The translations under genes were made by a program, and so were the position numbers. Shown here one piece after another: positions 41,908-48,401 of a stretch of DNA of 64,000 bases. Numbering within the stretch: the stretch's first letter is position 1; every line of letters begins with the position of its first letter. This stretch comes from Clostridia bacterium (GTDB lineage Bacteria > Bacillota > Clostridia > Oscillospirales > Acutalibacteraceae), in assembly GCA_017407705.1 (NCBI GenBank), contig JAFQWA010000004.1, positions 1-64,000 of the forward strand. Reading direction: 5' to 3'. A model generated the notes under the pieces. The model ran no database searches. It saw only the letters and a program-made list of their open reading frames with translations, and was not told the origin of the DNA.

Positions 41908-43128
41908 ATGACTAAGATCGAACAAAAAATTTTTAACTTTGTGCAGAAGCATATTATATTTATTTCGTTTGTAGCAGTAACTATATTAGGCATTGCAATT
42001 CGTATGTGCGGTAAGGATTTTCAAAGCGGTGATTACAACAGTTTTTTATGTCCTTGGTGGGTAGAAATCAAAGAGGCAGGAATACATGGACTTGGCTCTC
42101 AGGTTGGAAATTATAATATACCTTATCAGATCATAATCTATTTTTTCACCTTGTTGCCATTTGGTCCTCTGTACTCATATAAAATTTTGTCAATAATTTT
42201 TGATTTTGTATTAGCATACAGTGCGTCACTGCTTGTAAAAAGTTTTAGTAAAAACCATTCAGAACTGAAATGTTTTATTACCTATGCTCTTGTTTTTTGT
42301 TCTTTAACAGTAGTTTTAAACTCTGCATTTTGGGCACAGTGCGACTCAATTTATGTTGCATTTATCCTACTTGCTTTATATTACTTGAAATCGGGTAAAA
42401 ACATTACCTCTTTTGTTATGTTAGGTCTTGCGTTTGCATTTAAACTTCAGTTTATTTTTATTTTACCGTTATTCCTGTTTTTCTATGTATCAACCCGCAG
42501 GATATCTATACTGCACTTCCCTATTATTCCTGTTGTAAATCTTGCCTTATGCTTACCTGCGCTTATAATGGGCAGAAATATTTTTGACACATTTACTATC
42601 TACGCAGAACAAACTGATTACGGCAAGCTTATCCAGATGAACTGCCCTAATATTTATGCTTTTATGTGTAACGGCTATGATGTTAACAACTACTATCTGT
42701 TCAAAACCTTCTCCATTCTTTTTACCTTCACCATTCTCGGAATCGCTCTTGCTTTGATAATTTTCAAAAGAATTGATCTGGCAAAATCGCAGAATTTTCT
42801 GCTTTGCTCTATCTGGACTGTTTTTACCTGTATAATGTTCTTATCGTCAATGCACGAAAGATATACATATTTGCTTGACATTCTTTTGATTATATATGTA
42901 ATAGTCGTAGCAAAAAGAGTGTGGCTTGCAGTTGCTTGCAATCTTATAAGCTTGAGAGGATATTGTTATTATCTGTTTGGGTTTGAGGCTTTTGGTTTAA
43001 AAACTGCATCGGTTATCTATTTAGCTCTCTATGTATACGTTACATATATATTTGTTAAAGAGGTCGTTCTGCATAAAGAGACATTACCCGACGCAACTGA
43101 AAAGATTGATCAAATCTGTCAAAACTAA
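41908..43128 (+). CDS. GT-C-type membrane glycosyltransferase
   Basis: A 406-residue protein with about 10 membrane helices. It has an acidic first external loop, KDFQSGDYNSFLCPWW (near 37-52), which in the GT-C fold carries the catalytic Asp. It resembles polyprenyl-phosphate-dependent mannosyl/glucosyltransferases of the GT87/GT39 type. It would add a sugar from a lipid carrier to a wall polymer or protein outside the membrane. The coding sequence is more AT-rich than its neighbours, a possible sign of transfer. RBS ATAAGGAGATGCAAAA. Confidence 0.75.
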   Translation: MTKIEQKIFNFVQKHIIFISFVAVTILGIAIRMCGKDFQSGDYNSFLCPWWVEIKEAGIHGLGSQVGNYNIPYQIIIYFFTLLPFGPLYSYKILSIIFDFVLAYSASLLVKSFSKNHSELKCFITYALVFCSLTVVLNSAFWAQCDSIYVAFILLALYYLKSGKNITSFVMLGLAFAFKLQFIFILPLFLFFYVSTRRISILHFPIIPVVNLALCLPALIMGRNIFDTFTIYAEQTDYGKLIQMNCPNIYAFMCNGYDVNNYYLFKTFSILFTFTILGIALALIIFKRIDLAKSQNFLLCSIWTVFTCIMFLSSMHERYTYLLDILLIIYVIVVAKRVWLAVACNLISLRGYCYYLFGFEAFGLKTASVIYLALYVYVTYIFVKEVVLHKETLPDATEKIDQICQN

Positions 43129-43143
43129 TAGCAATGCAGATAT

Positions 43144-43175
43144 AAAAAACACCGCTTCGAAGAAGCGGTGTTTTT
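43144..43175. terminator. Bidirectional terminator
   Basis: AAAACACCGCTTC pairs with GAAGCGGTGTTTT, with A and T tracts on both sides. It lies between the convergent GT-C and GH130 genes. Confidence 0.85.
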
Positions 43176-43176
43176 G

Positions 43177-44223
43177 TTATTTATTCTCACTGCATAAGGC
43201 AATCAGGTCGTCAACGTTGGCGGTGGCTACACACTCCACTGTATCAGCGGCACCGTAATAAATCTTCACCTGACCGTCATCCTCTAAAATCATTCCGCCG
43301 GGGAATATAACGTTCTGACGGAAGCCCTCATCTGCTTCGTAACTGAGCTCAGGTGCAATCAGCGGCAATTTACTCATACCGATAACCTTGGTGGGATCTT
43401 GGAGGTCCAGCAGCACAATACCCGCTGTGTATCTTTTATTCCACCAAAACTCCCAGGTGGTCTGACCTCTGCCGCTATCCTGCTTATCCACTGCGTGGAA
43501 GGTGGTGAGCCAGCCTTTTTCGGTCTTTACAGGCGGTGCGGCAGGACCTATCTTGCTGTTGCAGAAAGGCACGTGCTCCGCTCCCAAAACCAACTGACTT
43601 TCACCCCAGAATTTCATATCGGGTGATTTGGACGCCCACAGATCAAACTGCTCACCGCCACGGCTGTAAACCGGGAACGGACGCTCCAATCTCATATAAT
43701 ATCCGCCGATTTTTTCGGGAAACAGCACCATATTTCGGTTATCGGGCACCGATGCACTGATGATCTCGTAATCGGTAAGATCCTGATTAAGCTTTGCAAT
43801 GCAACCTCTTACGCCGTGGTGAGTGTCCATAGCAAGGCAAAGGTAAATTTCATCGTCTATCACAGTAATGCGAGGGTCGTAAAGTCGGGTGGTATCATCA
43901 AATCCATTGGACTTCTCAGTTGCGTTTTTCTTATGCTTATAGCTGATAAGCGGCAAGGGACGAACCTGCCAGTTGTCAATACCGTTATCGCTTATGGCAA
44001 TACCGATGTCGGTGCAGTCAAGACCCTTTTCTTTTTTCTCATATTGCTCTCGGCTGGCGCCGTAATCGTTACGAAATGCCATAACGTATTTGCCATTTAT
44101 TTTCGCCACACCTGCGTTGAAAATAAGCTCGGCTTCATAAGGAATATCGTCCTTTGTGAGAATGGGTTTTTTAAGCTTTTTAATACAGTCAGCACTTTTT
44201 AAAACCGGCTCCCAAATCGGCAT
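43177..44223 (-). CDS. GH130 mannoside phosphorylase
   Basis: A 348-residue five-bladed beta-propeller enzyme of GH130, which phosphorolyses beta-mannosides (mannosyl-glucose, mannobiose or mannosyl-N-acetylglucosamine). It has NAGVAKINGKYVMAFRND near 37-54, YDPRITVIDDEIYL (Asp of the DPR motif), FHAVDKQ, and WNKRYTAGIVLLDLQDP. It is cytoplasmic. The start is ATG at 44223 with AAAGGAGATGGTATT; a longer frame to 44271 has no site. Together with the CE2 esterases and the GH99-like protein it suggests use of acetylated mannans. Confidence 0.9.
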   Translation of the reverse strand: MPIWEPVLKSADCIKKLKKPILTKDDIPYEAELIFNAGVAKINGKYVMAFRNDYGASREQYEKKEKGLDCTDIGIAISDNGIDNWQVRPLPLISYKHKKNATEKSNGFDDTTRLYDPRITVIDDEIYLCLAMDTHHGVRGCIAKLNQDLTDYEIISASVPDNRNMVLFPEKIGGYYMRLERPFPVYSRGGEQFDLWASKSPDMKFWGESQLVLGAEHVPFCNSKIGPAAPPVKTEKGWLTTFHAVDKQDSGRGQTTWEFWWNKRYTAGIVLLDLQDPTKVIGMSKLPLIAPELSYEADEGFRQNVIFPGGMILEDDGQVKIYYGAADTVECVATANVDDLIALCSENK

Positions 44224-44335
44224 AATACCATCTCCTTTCCCCCATTGTAGCACAGAACACACAGATGTCAATACAGTAAATATATTCGGTTCTGTTGCTG
44301 TTATGTATTGGGCGTCAGGTTAGGGCACAATTATT

Positions 44336-44416
44336 TTGCCAAGAAAACTTTGCAAAAAACTCTTGACAAGTTTACTTGGCAGTGCTATAATGCAGTTGTG
44401 CACAGAAAACTTGGCA
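44336..44416 (+). promoter_or_regulatory. Promoter and three operators of the Xre operon
   Basis: A consensus promoter, TTGACA (44363-44368), 17 bp, TATAAT (44386-44391). Three 18 bp dyads of type TGCCAAG-N4-CTTGGCA lie at 44337-44354, 44364-44381 (overlapping the -35 and spacer) and 44399-44416 (downstream of the start). The Xre protein of the operon is the obvious binder, giving autorepression. Confidence 0.75.
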
Positions 44417-44429
44417 AAGGAGATTTGTT

Positions 44430-44750
44430 ATGACTAAAAATGATATTTTGGAAAAAAGCCGTAAGGAAAATCAGAACGGTGATGAAATGGAAACAAAAGT
44501 AAGACTGCACTCATACGGTATGAGCGCCGCAATCGGTGGTTTAATTTGTATGGCTTTTGTAATTGTCGAAAGTATTATATTCGACAGAAGCACAGCACTA
44601 ATATGGACAATATACAGCGGAATGTACTTTTCAAAAAGTATATTAGACGCTGTTAAATTAAAAAAGAAAATTGATATTTGTTTATCTATTCTTTGGGGAC
44701 TTGTCTTTGTGCTTAATATCGTTTCATATATATTAGATAACATTGGGTGA
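44430..44750 (+). CDS. Small membrane protein paired with an Xre regulator (DUF6442-like)
   Basis: 106 residues. There is a polar N-terminus of ~28 residues and three hydrophobic segments (about 33-50, 56-72 and 84-103) with short loops. I do not know a function; it resembles the small membrane proteins (DUF6442 type) that are cotranscribed with short Xre regulators in Firmicutes. It is 4 bp before the regulator gene. RBS AAAGGAGATTTGTT. Confidence 0.65.
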   Translation: MTKNDILEKSRKENQNGDEMETKVRLHSYGMSAAIGGLICMAFVIVESIIFDRSTALIWTIYSGMYFSKSILDAVKLKKKIDICLSILWGLVFVLNIVSYILDNIG

Positions 44751-44754
44751 GAGT

Positions 44755-44964
44755 ATGGAAGATTCACTTGTTTTAAAAAATAATTTAAAAAAAGCCAGAA
44801 CGGAAGCCAATTTGTCGCAACAACAGTTGGCGGAAATGGTAGGTGTTTCACGCAATACCATCAGTTCAATCGAAACAGGCCAGTTTAATCCCACAGCCAA
44901 ATTGGCTTTGGTTTTGTGTATTGCTTTAGATAAGTCGTTTGAGGAATTGTTCTATTTTGAGTAA
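44755..44964 (+). CDS. Xre-family regulator
   Basis: A 69-residue Cro/CI-type helix-turn-helix protein. The core is KKARTEANLSQQQLAEMVGVSRNTISSIETG followed by FNPTAKLALVLCIALDKSFEELF, the common form of short YgzD-like regulators. The ATG at 44755 has GGGTGAGA upstream; an in-frame TTG at 44743 is less likely. It probably represses its own promoter through the three dyads at 44336-44416. Confidence 0.85.
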   Translation: MEDSLVLKNNLKKARTEANLSQQQLAEMVGVSRNTISSIETGQFNPTAKLALVLCIALDKSFEELFYFE

Positions 44965-44965
44965 A

Positions 44966-45026
44966 CCCTTGACTGATTCGGTCAATGTAGGGGCGGCTGT
45001 CAGCCGCCCTTTTTTGTTGCTGTTAT
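44966..45026 (+). terminator. Terminator-repeat, copy 1
   Basis: A first hairpin (TTGAC...GTCAA) is followed by GGGCGGCT/AGCCGCCC and TTTTTT. It is nearly identical to 45926-45987. It ends the Xre operon. Confidence 0.8.
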
Positions 45027-45114
45027 ATGCCCCTTCGCTTGGGTCAACTCAGGGCAAGTATTTTGCAAAATTAACGGTTTTGTGATATAATTGATAAAAA
45101 TTATTAAAAATCAC

Positions 45115-45145
45115 TTGACTGTAAACCTTGTTTATAGTGTATAAG
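45115..45145 (+). promoter_or_regulatory. MerR-type promoter with 19 bp spacer and operator
   Basis: TTGACT (45115-45120) and TATAAG (45140-45145) are 19 bp apart. The perfect dyad TAAAC-CTT-GTTTA (45122-45134) lies in the spacer. This is the arrangement MerR regulators untwist, so the gene downstream controls itself. Confidence 0.75.
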
Positions 45146-45164
45146 TAACGCAGAGGTGATGAAT

Positions 45165-45920
45165 ATGAAGATTAGAGAGTTAGAAAATCTATTATCAATT
45201 TCCCGCTCTAACATTCGTTTCTATGAAAAACAGGGCTTGTTTTCTCCTGAGCGTAAAAATAATAATTACAGAGAATATACTGAGCAAGATATCGAGGTTC
45301 TTAAGAAAATCATTGTTTTTAGAAAAATGGGGTTTACTATTGAGGAAATCAAACTTATCCAAAATGACCAATTACCGTTTACTGAAGCAACAGCCAATGT
45401 GCAACAACGAATTGAAAATGAAATTGAACAATTAAACGGCTCTTTAAAACTTATTAAACAGGTATCGGGAGAAAACTTGTCTTTTGACGAGATTAACATT
45501 GATGAGCATTGGAACGCAATAACCGAATCTGAAAAATTGGGTGAAAAGTTTGTTGATATTTGCAAAGATTTTTTGGAATTTGAACTCAACTCGTTTGACT
45601 TTATGTGGAAATATGCGTTTTTTCACGATTTCAAAAAGTCAAGGGCTAAACACGGCACGGTAATTGCTTGCGGTATATTGTTGCTGTTATGCATTTTGCG
45701 AGGTATTGGTAAAGTTCTTATTTGGAAAGAATCTTTTTGGTCGGGATTTCTATACCCCTTTGCTGTTGCATTAGCCGGAACAATCATTATCTTACCACTC
45801 TTTTTATTAAGCAAAAAGTTCCCCAAGGTTGCATCCGTTATTGCAACTGTTCTTATAGGATTAATAGTTTTGTTTCTTGCCGGTATAATTATCTTGCTAA
45901 TTTATTCAATAATTTCATAA
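45165..45920 (+). CDS. MerR-family regulator with a C-terminal membrane domain
   Basis: 251 residues. There is an N-terminal MerR helix-turn-helix (SISRSNIRFYEKQGLFSPERK, YREYTEQDIEVLKKIIVFRKMGFTIEEI) and a coiled region to ~100. A spacer with EHWNAITESEK follows, and then three hydrophobic helices (about 167-185, 198-215 and 220-248). No effector domain or Cys metal site is seen. The fusion to membrane helices suggests a one-component regulator that reads a membrane or envelope signal. The ATG at 45165 is chosen from the AGGTGAT site. Confidence 0.85.
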   Translation: MKIRELENLLSISRSNIRFYEKQGLFSPERKNNNYREYTEQDIEVLKKIIVFRKMGFTIEEIKLIQNDQLPFTEATANVQQRIENEIEQLNGSLKLIKQVSGENLSFDEINIDEHWNAITESEKLGEKFVDICKDFLEFELNSFDFMWKYAFFHDFKKSRAKHGTVIACGILLLLCILRGIGKVLIWKESFWSGFLYPFAVALAGTIIILPLFLLSKKFPKVASVIATVLIGLIVLFLAGIIILLIYSIIS

Positions 45921-45925
45921 CAAAA

Positions 45926-45987
45926 CCCTTGACCGATTCGGTCAATGTAGAGGGCGGCTATCAGCCGCCCTTTTTTGTTGCCATTAT
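45926..45987 (+). terminator. Terminator-repeat, copy 2
   Basis: TTGACCGATTCGGTCAA hairpin, then GGGCGGCT/AGCCGCCC and TTTTTT. It ends the merR gene and matches copy 1 at 44966. The following TTGCCATTATGTATCAGGCG echoes a fragment near 44292-44320. Confidence 0.8.
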
Positions 45988-46023
45988 GTATCAGGCGGCA
46001 GGTTGCCGCTGCTACTTTATGTT

Positions 46024-46154
46024 CGGCTCCCTCTGACGAGGGAGCTGTCGAAACCGTAGGTTTTGACTGAGGGAGAGAATGGGGATCTATGTTGTTTTCT
46101 CTCCCTCCGTCTTTTTGCTTTGCAAAAATCCACCTCCCTCGTCAGAGGGAGGCT
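46024..46154. mobile_element. MITE-like element with GGGAG inverted ends
   Basis: The left end CTCCCTCTGACGAGGGAG and right end CTCCCTCGTCAGAGGGAG are exact reverse complements, and each is itself a hairpin. Inside, GGGAGAGAA and TTCTCTCCC also pair. Similar CTCCCTC elements are frequent in Faecalibacterium-type genomes as I recall them. There is no coding capacity. Confidence 0.7.
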
Positions 46155-46177
46155 TGGACACATTCAGCCCTTTTATT

Positions 46178-46615
46178 TTAAAACAACCCTACCAACACCA
46201 GCACTAAGCCGTAAACAAAGGCGGCAACAACGCCATAGGCGATTACCGGCCCTGCAATAGAAAACAGCTTTGCACCAATACCCAGTATATGCCCCTCTGC
46301 TTTAAACTCAATGGCGGGTGAGGACATGGCATTTGCAAAGCCCGTAATGGGTACCAGCGTACCCGCACCTGCAAACTTTGCTATTTTCTGATACCAGGTA
46401 AGTCCCGTTAAAATAATGGAAATGCCGATCAGCGTTATGGACACCGCCATACTGGCCTCGGTCTTTTCAAGTCCTGCACGGCCGTACAGCTCCATAAAAA
46501 TCTGCCCTATCAGACAAATCGTTCCACCCACCCAAAAAGCGTTTATGCAATCCAGCATCACCTTAGAGCCCGGTGATGTTTTTTTAGTTAACTCAGAGTA
46601 TTCCTTGTTTGTCAC
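46178..46615 (-). CDS. spoVAC: SpoVAC-like spore protein
   Basis: 145 residues with four or five membrane helices. It has the SpoVAC pattern: VMLDCINAFWVGGTICLIGQ near 17-36, KIAKFAGAGTLVPITGFANAM near 77-97, and GPVIAYGVVAAFVYGL near the end. SpoVAC is part of the channel that moves dipicolinic acid into the forespore. No spoVAD or spoVAE gene is adjacent, which is unusual. The start is taken as GTG at 46615 (GAAAGG upstream); longer readings to 46708 lack a site and would overlap the divergent ABC gene. Confidence 0.82.
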   Translation of the reverse strand: MTNKEYSELTKKTSPGSKVMLDCINAFWVGGTICLIGQIFMELYGRAGLEKTEASMAVSITLIGISIILTGLTWYQKIAKFAGAGTLVPITGFANAMSSPAIEFKAEGHILGIGAKLFSIAGPVIAYGVVAAFVYGLVLVLVGLF

Positions 46616-46699
46616 AAAATCAAACCTTTCAATTTTTATATACATATTTTTCACAACCCAATCAACAATATACATATAACAAAAAATCGGGGTGGGAAA

Positions 46700-47392
46700 A
46701 TGACTCATAATCTTATAAAAATCGAAAACGTGTATAAAATCTACAACAGAGGCGAAAACGAGGTACGTGCTTTAAACGGCGTGTCGGTGACGGTGGATAA
46801 AGGCGAATTTGTGGCAATAACGGGACATTCCGGCTCGGGCAAATCTACCCTTATGAACATTTTAGGCTGTTTGGACCTGCCCGATGAGGGTGACTATTAT
46901 TTAGATAACACCAACGTTAAACTGTTAAACGAGAAAAAGCTTTCTCAGATAAGAAGTGAGAAAATCGGGTTTGTGTTTCAGGGGTTTAACCTTATCCCAA
47001 CCCTCACCGCCCTGGAAAACGTGGAGCTGCCTATGATGTATATGGGAATGAGTCAGAAGCGGCGACGTCAGTTGGCGTTGGCGGCACTGCAACGAGTGGG
47101 ACTCAGCAAACGCCTTAACCACAAGCCCTGCGAAATGTCGGGCGGACAGCAGCAGCGTGTGGCTATTGCACGGGCTATTGCATCGGGTCCTGAGGTGATA
47201 CTTGCCGACGAACCCACGGGAAATCTGGACACCGCCACCGGCATTGAGGTGATAAATCTGCTTAAAAGTTTGCACGCCGAGGGTAAGACCATAATCCTCA
47301 TTACCCACGACGAAAAAACCGCTTTAGCCGCAAAACGTCAGATCACCGTTTGCGACGGAAAAATTGCAAAAAAACAAATGTTTGCTTTTTGA
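46700..47392 (+). CDS. ABC transporter ATPase, LolD/MacB type, without permease
   Basis: 230 residues. It has Walker [10 protein letters not shown] near 40, the Q-loop in [13 protein letters not shown], signature [13 protein letters not shown] near 145, Walker [13 protein letters not shown] near 166, and a switch His in ITHDEKTA. This class energises FtsX/MacB-like permeases, but the neighbours are spoVAC and lexA and no permease is present. It may serve a permease encoded elsewhere. Confidence 0.88.
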   Translation: MTHNLIKIENVYKIYNRGENEVRALNGVSVTVDKGEFVAITGHSGSGKSTLMNILGCLDLPDEGDYYLDNTNVKLLNEKKLSQIRSEKIGFVFQGFNLIPTLTALENVELPMMYMGMSQKRRRQLALAALQRVGLSKRLNHKPCEMSGGQQQRVAIARAIASGPEVILADEPTGNLDTATGIEVINLLKSLHAEGKTIILITHDEKTALAAKRQITVCDGKIAKKQMFAF

Positions 47393-47410
47393 TAAGTTAT
47401 GTGTTATAAT
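47372..47410 (+). promoter_or_regulatory. lexA promoter with possible LexA box
   Basis: TTGCTT (47382-47387), 17 bp, TATAAT (47405-47410). The dyad AAAC-AAAT-GTTT (47372-47383) overlaps the -35 box and resembles the Gram-positive SOS box GAAC-N4-GTTC with the outer bases changed. It lies inside the 3' end of the ABC gene. Confidence 0.5.
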
Positions 47411-47446
47411 AAGCATATCAGAATTTTGGTCGGAGGAGATTTGCTT

Positions 47447-48031
47447 ATGTTAACACAAAATCAGCAAAAGGTTTTTGACTTTTTAAAAGAGAAAATTCAA
47501 GAGTCTATTCCTCCCACAGTAAGGGAAATTTGTGAGGCCTGCGGTATTAAATCCACCTCTACGGTCCACGGCATTTTAAACGCCTTAGAGCAGCAGGGTC
47601 TTATCAGCCGTGATGCTCAGAACGCCCGTGCTATTCATATTGTGGGTGCCGCCAGAACAGTGCAGGTACCAATTTTAGGCAGAGTCACTGCAGGTATGCC
47701 TATACTGGCAGTGGAGCAGATCGAGGACTATATCCCCTTCACCGCCCGAATTTCATCGGATAAAGAGCTGTTTGCTTTGCGTGTTGTGGGTGAAAGTATG
47801 ATAAAAGCCGGTATTTTAGACGGTGATTTGGTTGTGTGTGAAAGAGCTCAGACTGCGGACGACGGTCAGATAGTTGTGGCTATGATAGACGATGAAGCCA
47901 CTGTAAAGCGACTGTACCGTGAGAAGTTTGGTGTAAGGCTGCAGCCGGAGAATGACGCTTTTGACCCCATTTACGCCGCTGAGGTAACGATTTTGGGTAA
48001 GGTCATCGCAAGTATAAGAAATTATCAGTAA
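47447..48031 (+). CDS. lexA: LexA, SOS response repressor
   Basis: 194 residues. There is an N-terminal winged helix (PPTVREICEACGIKSTSTVHGIL) and a C-terminal self-cleaving protease domain. The cleavage bond is Ala82-Gly83, the nucleophile is Ser117 in GESM, and the base is Lys154 in TVKRL. It represses DNA-repair genes until RecA triggers cleavage. The ATG at 47447 follows CGGAGGAGATTTGCTT; a longer frame from 47399 has no site. Its terminator appears to be split by an inserted element. Confidence 0.95.
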   Translation: MLTQNQQKVFDFLKEKIQESIPPTVREICEACGIKSTSTVHGILNALEQQGLISRDAQNARAIHIVGAARTVQVPILGRVTAGMPILAVEQIEDYIPFTARISSDKELFALRVVGESMIKAGILDGDLVVCERAQTADDGQIVVAMIDDEATVKRLYREKFGVRLQPENDAFDPIYAAEVTILGKVIASIRNYQ

Positions 48032-48035
48032 TATT

Positions 48036-48350
48036 AAAACTTCCGACAAAAGGGAGTTGCGGTTAGGGATAAATTGCCTTAAAAGGGGAATTTTTGCGGT
48101 CTAATGCGTTAAAAAGTCGCGGTATGCGTCAGCATTACCGCGGTTTTTTGCCTTTTATCCCATCAAAAATTTTCCCTTTTAAGGTGCAAAGCAGTTTTGT
48201 AAGAATAAATTTGTTATGATTTCGAAGTCGAGGAAATGCAGAAATACTTTGTGTCTTTCAAATTTTCTCGACAAGAAAGAATACAAATTTATCTGAAAAA
48301 CCTAATTCTCCCTAATCGCAACTCCCCAAATCGGAAGTTTTTGCTTTTTT
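48036..48350 (+). terminator. lexA terminator split by an inserted palindromic element
   Basis: AAAACTTCCGA (48036-48046) is 5 bases after the lexA stop, and its perfect partner TCGGAAGTTTT (48331-48341) is followed by TGCTTTTTT. Together they would make a normal terminator with a CAAA loop. About 275 bp of palindromic DNA now sits in that loop. Confidence 0.65.
48052..48326. mobile_element. Nested palindromic MITE-like element in the lexA terminator loop
   Basis: Terminal inverted repeats are GGGAGTTGCGGTTAGGGA (48052-48069) and TCCCTAATCGCAACTCCC (48309-48326), 17 of 18 pairing. The flanks are CAAA (48047-48050 and 48327-48330), a candidate target duplication. Inside are two arms. One has CCTTAAAAGGG (48077-48087) paired with CCCTTTTAAGG (48174-48184) around a T-tailed hairpin at 48118-48149. 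The other has ATAAATTTGT near 48205 paired with ACAAATTTAT near 48283, around GTCGAGGAAA/TTTTCTCGAC. No gene is in it. Confidence 0.7.
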
Positions 48351-48401
48351 ATGAAATATGTGGTATTATATTTTTTAGAAAAATTATAGGTGGAATTAAA
48401 A

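Noticed and set aside
44430-44964. Membrane protein plus Xre as a toxin-antitoxin system
   Set aside because: The regulator comes second and the first protein has three membrane helices typical of housekeeping DUF6442-like pairs; nothing suggests toxicity.
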